NCBI RefSeq assembly: GCF_028598745.1
Contig: NZ_JAQRFK010000031.1
Coordinates: 1-37,092 of the forward strand
Length of the DNA: 37,092 bases
Reading direction: 5' to 3'
DNA from: Xenorhabdus sp. IM139775
GTDB lineage: Bacteria > Pseudomonadota > Gammaproteobacteria > Enterobacterales > Enterobacteriaceae
The notes beneath the pieces are model-generated. The model did not search any database. It was not told the origin of the DNA and saw nothing but the letters and a program-made list of their open reading frames with translations. Below are positions 26,923 through 35,700 of the stretch, piece after piece. Made by a program: the position numbers and the translations under genes. Each line of letters opens with the position of its first letter. Within the stretch, counting starts at the first letter, position 1.

Positions 26923-28401
26923 TTATTCCTTATCCAAACGTCCAACCAGAGACAGTTCGAAACTTGCCCCCATGTACTTGAAATGCGGGCGAACCTGCAT
27001 CGAAACCTGATACCAGCCTGGATCGCCTTCAACATCCAGTACCTTGATCTCAGCGGCACGCAGGGGACGACGGCTACGAACATCAGTAGGTGGGTTTTCC
27101 TGATCAGCAATGTACTGTTTCAGCCACATGTTCAGTTCACGTTCCAGATCCTGACGCTCTTTCCAAGCGCCGATCTGTTCACGCTGCAACACTTTGATGT
27201 AGTGAGCCAGACGGTTGATGATGAACATGTATGGAAGCTGGGTGCCCAACTTGTAGTTGGTTTCCGCAATTTTCCCCTCACGGGTATTTGGGAACACTTT
27301 GGGTTTCTGAACCGAGTTTGCAGAGAAGAACGCGGCATTATCACTACCCTTACGCATGGTCAGAGTAATGAAGCCTTCTTCTGCCAATTCGAATTCACGA
27401 CGGTCAGTGACCAGCACTTCAGTCGGGATCTTCGCCTGAACTTGGCCCATGGCTTCGTACAGGTGAACGGGCAGATCGCTGACTGCACCACCGCTTTGTG
27501 GACCGATGATGTTCGGACACCAGCGATATTTAGCGAAGCTGTCAGTCAGGCAGCTAGCCAGCAAGTACGCTGTGTTACCCCACAAGAAATGTTCATGGTC
27601 GCTGTTGACATTTTCCTGATAGTTGAAGTTCTTGATTGGGTTTTCAACGCTGGAATACGGCAGACGCAGCAAGAAACGTGGTGCGGTCAAACCTAAGTAA
27701 CGTGAATCTTCAGACTCACGCAGTGCACGCCATTTAGTATGTGAAGGACCTTCGAAGACGGATTTCAGTTCCTTGATGGCAGGCAACTCGGTAAAGCTGT
27801 TAATGCCAAAGAACTCCGGTGACACGGAAGACAAGAATGGCGCATGGGCCATCGCACCTACCGAACTGACATATTGCATCAGTTTAATATCAGGCGTCGT
27901 ATTGCTGAACGCGTAGTTACCGATGACGGCAGCAACAGGTTCACCACCGAACTGACCGTAGCCTGCGGAATAAACGTGTTTGTAGAAGCCAGACTGAATA
28001 ATTTCAGGGGAAAATTCAAAATCTTCCAACAACTCATCTTTAGTCGCATGAAGGATGTTGATTTGGATGTTTTCACGGAAATCAGTGCGTTCCACCAAAA
28101 TTTTCAGTGAACGCCAGGAAGATTCCAACTCCTGGAACTGATTAGCGTGCACAATTTCATCCATCTGCTCACTAAGTTTTTTATCCAACTCAACGATCAT
28201 TTTATCAACGAGCAACTTGTTGATGGGTTCTTCGTTTGAACCCGTATCCAAAATGCTGCCGATAAACGCGGCAACACCTTGTTTAGCAATATAGTAGCCG
28301 TCATTTTCCGGCGTCATTCTCGCTTGGGACATTATTTCATCAAGCAAGGAGGTCGTTGCGCCAGATGCGATCGCGGTGCTGTTTTCTTCGTGCTGAGCCA
28401 T
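26923..28401 (-). CDS. tssC: TssC (VipB) sheath protein
   Basis: The 492-aa large sheath subunit carries LVDKMIVELDKKLSEQMDEIVH, FQELESSWRSLKILVERTDF, FLLRLPY and GTQLPYMFIINRLAHYIKVLQRE, all classic for VipB. The C-terminus (PHFKYMGASFELSLVGRLDKE) ends as usual. AAAGGAA precedes the ATG, 20 nt after tssB. With TssB it forms the contractile sheath. Confidence 0.98.
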   Translation of the reverse strand: MAQHEENSTAIASGATTSLLDEIMSQARMTPENDGYYIAKQGVAAFIGSILDTGSNEEPINKLLVDKMIVELDKKLSEQMDEIVHANQFQELESSWRSLKILVERTDFRENIQINILHATKDELLEDFEFSPEIIQSGFYKHVYSAGYGQFGGEPVAAVIGNYAFSNTTPDIKLMQYVSSVGAMAHAPFLSSVSPEFFGINSFTELPAIKELKSVFEGPSHTKWRALRESEDSRYLGLTAPRFLLRLPYSSVENPIKNFNYQENVNSDHEHFLWGNTAYLLASCLTDSFAKYRWCPNIIGPQSGGAVSDLPVHLYEAMGQVQAKIPTEVLVTDRREFELAEEGFITLTMRKGSDNAAFFSANSVQKPKVFPNTREGKIAETNYKLGTQLPYMFIINRLAHYIKVLQREQIGAWKERQDLERELNMWLKQYIADQENPPTDVRSRRPLRAAEIKVLDVEGDPGWYQVSMQVRPHFKYMGASFELSLVGRLDKE

Positions 28402-28421
28402 TTAAAAATTCCTTTAACCAG

Positions 28422-28919
28422 TTATTTTTTATTGACGATTTCAAGTTCTTTCAGGAGTTGCTCACGAACGGATTCATCATCCAGCAGTGACTGCAAACGG
28501 GAACGAAAAGCAGGGATATTTCCCAATGGACCTTTTAATGCAACCAATGCCTCACGAAGTTCGAGAAGTTTATTTAATTCAGGGACTTTCTTCGCGATAT
28601 TATCTGGCGAAAAATCACTCAGGGATTTTATCTCCAGATTAACTGACAGATCTTCTTCGCTTTTTTCATCGAGGCGATTAGGAACGTTAAAAGTCAGATT
28701 GATGTTCGCTTCATTCATTACGGCATTAAAGTTGTTCTTATTGACAGAAACTGCCTGCCGTTCTTCAATTGGCGTATCTTCGCTTTTTCCTTTCAAGTCA
28801 CCAACAACCAGAAGATTCAGAGGCAATTCAACATCTGCGGTCTGGTCACCCGTATTAGGAACATACTTAATATTAATTCTTTCTTTCGGCGCTACGCTAC
28901 CTGGACTATTCTTACTCAT
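28422..28919 (-). CDS. tssB: TssB (VipA) sheath protein, first gene of the leftward operon
   Basis: The 165-aa small sheath subunit shows the VipA pattern VAPKERINIKYVPNTGDQTADVELPLNLLVVGDLKG and INLTFNVPNRLDEKSEEDLSVNLEIKSLSDFSPDNIAKKVPEL. It is a usual length. AAGGATTC lies just before the ATG. As the first leftward gene after a 930-nt AT-rich spacer, it is the likely start of the transcript that carries all structural genes down to the terminator behind tssM. Confidence 0.97.
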   Translation of the reverse strand: MSKNSPGSVAPKERINIKYVPNTGDQTADVELPLNLLVVGDLKGKSEDTPIEERQAVSVNKNNFNAVMNEANINLTFNVPNRLDEKSEEDLSVNLEIKSLSDFSPDNIAKKVPELNKLLELREALVALKGPLGNIPAFRSRLQSLLDDESVREQLLKELEIVNKK

Positions 28920-28996
28920 ATTTGAATCCTTTAGCTAATACAACCATGAACTGTCTAACAACCCATTATTGGTGAGAGAATGACTCCAATGTTTAC

Positions 28997-29013
28997 CTGT
29001 ATAATAAATACAG
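28997..29013. repeat. Dyad CTGTAT-N5-ATACAG upstream of tssB
   Basis: Perfect 6-bp arms separated by AATAA lie 78 nt before the tssB start, where an operator would be expected. The spacing is one base too long for a LexA box (CTG-N10-CAG). Its binding protein is unknown; function is inference. Confidence 0.45.
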
Positions 29014-29071
29014 AAAATCTTCCTAAAAAATAAGATAAAGAAGACAACTATATTTGCAGGTACGAATAGTT

Positions 29072-29095
29072 TTATATCAACATTTATATCAACAT
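29072..29095. repeat. Tandem 12-bp direct repeat TTATATCAACAT x2
   Basis: Two exact head-to-tail copies lie about 150 nt upstream of tssB. They are framed by an 8-bp inverted repeat (AACTATAT at 29046-29053 and ATATAGTT at 29094-29101). Two copies at about one helical turn's spacing would suit a dimeric regulator, but no regulator is known to bind this word. Confidence 0.6.
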
Positions 29096-29849
29096 ATAGT
29101 TAAATAATCAGATATACCCTATCCCATCGTGGAAATAACATTGATACGAAAAATCGTCAAGTTCGAGTTTGACATTTTATTTTTTTGATGTAAAGCCAAA
29201 ACACAAATTGATAAAGACCTCTATTCCAGCGTTTAATCTTTTTATCTCCGTTGATAGCAAGTTATAAAAATTCTTTTCCTCTACAAAGAGAGAAAACTTT
29301 GGTTTTACTCTCTGTAAGAGTATGCAAAACCATGTTCTATAATTTGCAGTAAAAGAAATATTTTTCATCTTCAACTGAATAAAACACAACCTTCCGATCT
29401 GTTATTAATTATCATCGTCAATATCATTTTTTATTTTATCTTGATTAATTATTTACCATAACAATCCAAATTATTTTCATTTTTATGATCTAGATAACAC
29501 TTTTTAGATGATCATAATAAATATTTAAGCGAAAAAATAAAAGTCATTTAATATCAATAATTTAAATAAACTAAAAAATCAAAGCTCATTTTTAAACCAG
29601 TTAAATAGACTTATCTTTTATAAAAAATCAGCCATAAATTTCACAACGGCAATGATTATAAAATTTTTATTTGTCATTGAATTAGCGTACGTGTTGCATT
29701 TTTCAAATGTCTTTGCATTAGGTAATTTCAGCTTTATTATTCGCCCCGAGTGTTTGGCAAGCGAAAATTTCATTTAGTCAATAAATGGAATAATCACGCA
29801 AGGAATGAACACTTACACTTATATTGGTAACTTTTTATAGGATATTCAT

Positions 29850-30368
29850 ATGCCAACTCCATGTTATATTTCCATCAATGGTAAAACTCAGGGCAATATT
29901 ACTGCTGGCGCATTCACTGCTGAATCCGTGGGTAATATCTTTGTTCAAGGCCACGAAGACGAAATGCTGGTTCAAGAATTTGACCACATTGTCACTGTCC
30001 CAACTGATCCACAGTCTGGACAACCTTCTGGCCAGCGTGCGCACAAGCCATTCCGCTTTACCGTTGCATTGAATAAAGCCGTTCCCCTGCTTTACAACGC
30101 ACTGGCTTCCGGCGAAATGCTGACTACTGTAGAATTGAAATGGTACCGTACTTCAATCGAAGGCAAACAAGAACATTTCTTTACTACTAAACTGGTCGAT
30201 TCAACTATCGTTGATATCGATTGCAAAATGCCACACTGCCAAGATCCAGCAAAATCAGAATTCACTCAATTAGTTCGTGTTTCTCTTTCTTATCGTAAGA
30301 TTGAGTGGGAACACACTACTGCGGGTACTTCTGGTTCTGACGACTGGCGTGCGCCGATTGTTGCTTAA
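29850..30368 (+). CDS. hcp: Hcp (TssD) tube protein
   Basis: The 172-aa Hcp forms the hexameric inner tube and is the marker of T6SS secretion. The family pattern is clear: MPTPCYISINGKTQGNITAG, then VQGHEDEMLVQEFDHIVTVPTDPQSGQPSGQRAHKPF, and the C-terminal VSLSYRKIEWEHTTAGTSGSDDW. There is no fused effector domain. AGGA lies about 8 nt before the ATG. It is transcribed away from the structural operon, alone, with a perfect hairpin behind it, so its high expression can be set independently of the machine. Confidence 0.98.
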   Translation: MPTPCYISINGKTQGNITAGAFTAESVGNIFVQGHEDEMLVQEFDHIVTVPTDPQSGQPSGQRAHKPFRFTVALNKAVPLLYNALASGEMLTTVELKWYRTSIEGKQEHFFTTKLVDSTIVDIDCKMPHCQDPAKSEFTQLVRVSLSYRKIEWEHTTAGTSGSDDWRAPIVA

Positions 30369-30400
30369 TATCTTATTCATTAAGTATTAAGTCATCATCT

Positions 30401-30431
30401 TTCAGCCAATGAATATTATTCATTGGCTGAA
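30401..30431 (+). terminator. Perfect 14-bp hairpin after hcp
   Basis: TTCAGCCAATGAAT and ATTCATTGGCTGAA pair perfectly around a 3-nt loop, 32 nt downstream of the hcp stop. The sequence after it has no T-run, so it is either a weak terminator or a 3' stabilising hairpin for hcp mRNA. Confidence 0.6.
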
Positions 30432-30884
30432 TCAATCAGATACATCTTAAAACCCCTGCCAATTTACTTTAATTCCTCTTTTTCTCTTCTATATTTGTTT
30501 TTATGGTTTTTTCCCCACCGTCAGATTTTCATAGAGTAATTATTTTCATAATAAATAAAGATGGATAAATTTATAATTACATGAATGATTAATGTACAAT
30601 CAAACTGTCCGATTAAAAAAAACCTATTATTGCGTTTTGCATATCCTTCACCTGAATACCTTTTATCACAACACCATAAGTGAAATTTTTAAATAAAAAG
30701 CTCAAAATACGGCAAGGTTTCTCATTCTGCCTCATCAATATGCTGAAATATTGATTAACCAAAATTGAATTTTACTTATCGCTGACATATCGGGATAAAA
30801 CATAACTAAAATGAATTATTATAAATCACTAAGATAAATTTATAAAAAAAGATGATAATTTTTAACAAAAAATAATCGCTAATC

Positions 30885-30913
30885 AGAGCAACATAAAATA
30901 TTTTCTATGCTCT
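30885..30913. repeat. Inverted repeat AGAGCA-N17-TGCTCT upstream of xhlB
   Basis: Six-base perfect arms flank a fully AT-rich loop. It could be an operator or a leader hairpin; with arms this short it could also be chance. Confidence 0.25.
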
Positions 30914-30995
30914 AATGCTTAATTAATAAACTAGGAAGTTTAAACCTAACCCAACACGATACATTTCCCATCAACTATTGTCATTTGGGTATCCC

Positions 30996-32666
30996 ATGAT
31001 TAAAAGGACGACAATCTTTATCTTATTATGTACAGCATTTCAGGTAAGCGCATCGCCTGACGCGCTGACGCCTGCCTTTCCTACAGATGAAGCAAGAAGA
31101 ACGTTACAGGATAGTTCACGGGAAATAGACCAATTAATTGAAGAACGCCGCCACCAAGGATTAATTAATCGCACGGATAGCGTTACACCACAGACTGTCT
31201 CCCCCGTGCTGGTGGAAACAGCGCCATGTTTGGCTATCAGTGGGGTTTATCTTCAAGGTATTACCTTACTTTCCCTGAAGGATTTGAATACCCTCAGTGC
31301 CCTGCCTGATAGCTGTATTACCAACAATGACATTAACACGTTATCAGCGGAACTCATCAACCTGTATATTGCCAAAGGCTACATTACGGCACGGGTACAA
31401 TTTATTCCCCCTAATGCGAATGGCGAACTGGGGATCAATGTGGTTGAAGGTTTTGTCGAGGCGATAGAAGGCGGTGACCGCTGGGTCAATAGCCAGACAC
31501 TCTTCCCGCATTTGGCAAATAAACCTCTCAACCTGAATCAGCTTGATCAAGGATTGGATCAGGCAAATCGCCTGCAATCCAATAAAACGACACTCGATAT
31601 TCTCCCCGGCACCGTGAATGGGGGTTCCATCGTCAAGCTGCACAACCGGCATGCGTCCCCGTGGAGAATAACCACCACCACCGATAATTATGGACAGAAA
31701 AGTACCGGTAAATGGATCACCCGGCTCAATGCCAGCGTTGATAGCCCATTGGGATTATCTGACTTTGTCAGCCTCAGCGGCGTCACTACCGTTGATAAAC
31801 CTGATACGCAATACAATCGCGCCTATACCCTGTTCTATTCGCTCCCTTATGGTGCCGTGACGTTCAGTGGATTCAACAGTTATTCCCAATATATCGGCCA
31901 TCCCCGTTTGCAGTCACATACGGTCAAACTGTACGGAAACTCACGGCAAACAGGCGTTCGTGCCGATTGGGTCTTTCATCGCAATCAATCGCAAATCAGC
32001 ACCTTGAATACCCAGCTGGTTTACAAGCATCACAACAACCATTTCAATGAGGTAAAAACCGGTGTCAGTAGCCAGACATTGAGCGTTCTCGAACTGGGTG
32101 TGACGCATTTACAAATCCTCCCTGCCGGGTTTTTCTCCCTCAATATGGGCATTGAGCGGGGAATGCCGTGGTTTGGTACCCAAACGTCAACAGACAGCCT
32201 GAATCGCCAATTTACCAAAGGGAAACTGTCAGCAAATTTACAACAACGTTTCACTCTCTTTGCTGTGCCTTACCGATTCAACAGCCAGTTTTATGCGCAG
32301 TACAGCCGAAGCGGGCTGCCCGGTGTGGAGTGGCTCAACCTGACCGACCGCAATGCGGTGCGAGGATTCAGCCAGAATGGGTCATCGGCTGATAACGGCT
32401 GGTATCTGAGAAATACGCTTTCCCACTCAATCCCCATTGCCAAAGGCTCACTTTCGCTGCGTACCGGTGTGGATATCGGCCAAGTTAAAGGCAATCGCAG
32501 GCAGGATAGCTGGAAAAGTAGTGCCGGATTGAGTGCCGGTTTGACGCTGCGCTATCAGAAGGTGTTTGCGGATGTTGAGGTAAGCCGGGGCAAATTACTT
32601 TCTCACCAAAACAGGCGCGCGGACGAACCGGTGCAACTGTTAACCCGCTTCTCTTACACTTTTTAG
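30996..32666 (+). CDS. xhlB: TpsB outer-membrane transporter, ShlB/XhlB family
   Basis: The 556-aa two-partner-secretion transporter exports and activates the haemolysin encoded next. An N-terminal signal peptide (MIKRTTIFILLCTAFQVSAS) is followed by a charged helix, a POTRA region near 76-150 (LAISGVYLQGITLLSLKDL, YIAKGYITARVQFIPP, LGINVVEGFVEAIEG), and a beta-barrel with the VRGF motif (455-458) that is conserved in this superfamily. It ends in SYTF, the aromatic C-terminus used for outer-membrane insertion. I chose the ATG at 30996; a TTG six codons upstream is possible but has no ribosome binding site. Known ShlB proteins are close to this length. The Xhl name rests on the inferred genus. 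Confidence 0.92.
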   Translation: MIKRTTIFILLCTAFQVSASPDALTPAFPTDEARRTLQDSSREIDQLIEERRHQGLINRTDSVTPQTVSPVLVETAPCLAISGVYLQGITLLSLKDLNTLSALPDSCITNNDINTLSAELINLYIAKGYITARVQFIPPNANGELGINVVEGFVEAIEGGDRWVNSQTLFPHLANKPLNLNQLDQGLDQANRLQSNKTTLDILPGTVNGGSIVKLHNRHASPWRITTTTDNYGQKSTGKWITRLNASVDSPLGLSDFVSLSGVTTVDKPDTQYNRAYTLFYSLPYGAVTFSGFNSYSQYIGHPRLQSHTVKLYGNSRQTGVRADWVFHRNQSQISTLNTQLVYKHHNNHFNEVKTGVSSQTLSVLELGVTHLQILPAGFFSLNMGIERGMPWFGTQTSTDSLNRQFTKGKLSANLQQRFTLFAVPYRFNSQFYAQYSRSGLPGVEWLNLTDRNAVRGFSQNGSSADNGWYLRNTLSHSIPIAKGSLSLRTGVDIGQVKGNRRQDSWKSSAGLSAGLTLRYQKVFADVEVSRGKLLSHQNRRADEPVQLLTRFSYTF

Positions 32667-32791
32667 TTTTTGGTACTTTTTGATGTTTTTTTAACCGTGG
32701 TTAACTGTGGGGGTGATCCCTAAAGTCATTTTTGGAACATATCCCCAGGGCGCTGCATATGGCAATAAAGAAAGTAGATAAAGGTAATGAT
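32667..32791 (+). promoter_or_regulatory. Spacer between xhlB and xhlA
   Basis: This 125-nt gap holds a small dyad TTAACC-GT-GGTTAA (32691-32704) and the xhlA ribosome binding site AAAGG (32780-32784). No terminator or clear promoter is visible, so the two genes are probably one transcript. Confidence 0.4.
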
Positions 32792-35700
32792 ATGGAAATT
32801 AAAAAATTTAAATTATCTCCCACCGGAAAACTCGCCGCGTCTATGGCGATTATTCTGGCAACCTGTTCCGTCAGTTTTGCCAACGGGATTACCCCTGGCG
32901 GTGATGCCGCACACAGTCCGGATGTTATCCAAGCAGATACCGGTGCAACGGTGGTGAATATCGTCGCACCTTCCGAATCAGGGCTATCACATAACCAATA
33001 TGTGGATTTCAACGTTGATCAAATGGGAGCGGTGTTCAATAACTCTTTGGAGAATGGGACATCACAACTGGCAGGCGAGTTATCGGCCAACAGCAACCTC
33101 AATGGACAGGCTGCCAGTGTGATCTTAAATGAAGTGATCAGCCGTAACCCTTCATTGTTGTTCGGCGAACAGGAAGTATTTGGTATCGCTGCCGATTATG
33201 TGCTGGCAAACCCTAACGGTATCACCTGTAACGGCTGTGGTTTTATCAATACCAATCAGGCATCGTTGGTGGTCGGTAATCCGCTGGTGGAAAATGGGGT
33301 TCTGCAAAATTTCAGCACCTTTGATAACCTGAATGCCCTGAATATCAGAAACAACGGCTTATCCCACAAGGATGTGCTGAATCTGATTGCCCCCAAAATT
33401 GACGTTAATGGCCAAGTGATCACCCCCAAGGCCCTCAATATCACGACGGGGAATAACAAGATTTCGGCCGATGGCAGTATCCTTGAGGTACAACCCGCAA
33501 ATCCGGGTGCCCTCGATAGTTATTATCTCGGCAGTATGCAGGCCGGACGCATTCGTCTGCTGAACACCGCAGAAGGAAACGGCGTCAACCTGCAAGGCAA
33601 AATGACCGCCGATAACGGCATAGAGATTGAGTCTCACGGTGATGTCAAACTGGAAGCCGCTAACCTGAAAGGCGGCGATATCCGTTTGCAAGGCAACAAT
33701 GTGCTGTCTCAGGGACGACTGAATCACGCCTCATCAGACAGTACCGGCAATAATAATCGTCAGGGCACCTTCAGTGGTGTTTATACCGAACATAAGCAAG
33801 TCAGCGAATCCATTGCCCGTACTCAATTAACCGGTAAGAACATCACACTGGTTGCCAAACAAAACAATCACATAATGGCAACTGACATTGACGGGGATAA
33901 TGTCAAACTGACCGGCGCCAACCTGAAATTGGATGGCCAACAGCTTCACCAGCTTGACCATAACACCAACGATCAATGGAAAATTTCTTGGCAGTATGAT
34001 GTCACCCATAAGAATGAAAAAACGCAGTACGAAGGCAATACCCTCAAAGCGCGTGAAAATGTTCATCTGACCGCCAGTGAAGGCAATGCTGAAATTCTTG
34101 CCAGTAAGATCAACGCCGGAAACCAGTTGTCCGTCTCTGCCCGGAAAGAGGTGAAACTGGCGAGTCTGGTGGAATCCGAAATGACTTCCGAGGAGGGCTA
34201 TCAAAAGAACCATACTGCGTCATTGCAAACGGGTAACTGGAAAAAGTCCGATACCAAGCAGAACAGTACCGGCAATGAATTGAGCGCAGGCGGCGATTTA
34301 GGTATCAAGGCCGGCGGTAATGCTGACATTATCGGAACTCGCATCAGCGCGGGTAAAAACCTGATTATTTCGGCGGATCAGCAAGCCAGTATTCGCGTTC
34401 AATCCCTTGTTGACGATCAGTCCTTTGCCAAAGACAAAACCTATTGGGGGGGTGTTGCGGGTGGCAGCAAGAAAGATAACCGCGATACATCTGAAACGCA
34501 TCATATTTCCGAAGTGACAGCGGGCGGGCACCTGCTGCTGACCGGCACAAATGGTGTCACCATTACGGGCAGCAAAGTCAAAGCCCAACAAGGGGCCTAT
34601 GTTGCAGCCCATGATGGACAATTAACTATCGATAACGCGGTCAGCCACACGTATAAAGAGGTGGATGAAAGAAAAGGAACCGTCTTCAATATCACCAAAA
34701 ATACCAACCAAGAGCACAATAAGGCGCAAAAATCTTCCGGTAGTCATTTGATTTCCGATGCCGACCTGAAATTACTCAGTAATAAAGACATCAATGTCAT
34801 CGGCAGTCTGGCAAAAAGTGCCGGCGAACTGCAACTGAATACGTCAGGCAATATCAATATCCTGAATTATGGTGAGAAAAATCAGCACCAACAGGAAAAA
34901 ACCAACCTTGATTTGCAATATTACGCCAAGGAGATGAAAGATAAACAATATCGTGCGGGTGTGGGTTTTCATCACACGCTCGATAAACAGCAAGATGAAA
35001 ACACAACCCAACAACCAGCAGAACTGAATGGCGGCAATCTCACCGTCAATGCCGGCAAAAATGTCACCGTGACGGGCACTAAATTGGTCACAACCCAAGG
35101 CGATGCGAAAATTACCGGGGATAACATTGCCTTGCTGGCGGGAGAAAACAGCACTTCAACCTCAACCTCACAAGAAAAACTGAGTAGCAGCGTGTTTGTG
35201 ACCGGCGGCATGGATAAGCTCGGTAGTGGTGTTGAGGGAACCTACAACCGCGATGGGAAATCCCAAGGCCAAACAACGGCAGAGATAGCAAAAACCCAAG
35301 TGACCGGCAACCTTGAGCTGAATGCCTTGGGGGAATTGAAGCAACAGGGCACGAACCATCAAGTGCAAGGTGCCTATCAGGCCAATGCCGGCCGCGTTAA
35401 AAATGTGGCAACCGCCAATACCGAATCCGGTTCAACCCACCAATTACAGGTCGGTGGTGAGATCAGCGGGACGGCCGATTACAGTGCAACCACCCGCCCG
35501 GTAGAAAAAACCGCCAAGGCTGCCGCCGATAAGAAACTGGATACCGCCATCAGCAAGACGGATACGCCTAATGTCGGTATTGAACTGGCGATGAATGGCA
35601 ACAGCCGCTACACCAACAACCATCAGTCCAATGCGGTAGTGACGACGATCAAGGCTGGCGATGTCAAGGTCACAACAAACGGTGATATCTATGATCAAGG

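Larger units (their letters stand above)
28920..29849. promoter_or_regulatory. AT-rich divergent regulatory region between tssB and hcp
   Basis: The 930-nt spacer has no credible gene and very low GC content, in contrast with its flanks. It must hold the promoters for tssB (leftward) and hcp (rightward). I see no convincing sigma-54 site (no TGGCAC-N5-TTGC) and no strong sigma-70 hexamer pair that I would call. It holds a 17-bp dyad at 28997-29013 and a tandem 12-bp repeat at 29072-29095. The AT-rich character makes H-NS type silencing likely, as inference only. Confidence 0.6.
30369..30995. promoter_or_regulatory. AT-rich spacer between hcp and xhlB
   Basis: No gene is visible. Besides the hcp hairpin it holds an inverted repeat AGAGCA-N17-TGCTCT (30885-30913), 82 nt before the transporter start. 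The xhlB promoter must lie here, but I cannot pick a clear hexamer pair. Confidence 0.5.

Noticed and set aside
28997-29013. LexA (SOS) box upstream of tssB
   Set aside because: The dyad has CTG and CAG 11 nt apart where LexA needs 10, so it fails the spacing rule.
29177-29389. 70-codon minus-strand open frame in the tssB-hcp spacer
   Set aside because: It needs a TTG start with no well-placed ribosome binding site, and its Lys/Asn/Phe-rich content is what AT-rich noncoding DNA gives.
29648-29666. Fur box upstream of hcp (GGCAATGATTATAAAATTT)
   Set aside because: Only 11 of 19 positions match the Fur consensus by my count, which is expected by chance in such AT-rich DNA.
29755-29775. Sigma-54 promoter upstream of hcp (TTGGCAAGCG...)
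   Set aside because: The -24 GG is present but no GC follows at the required spacing, so the -12 element is missing.
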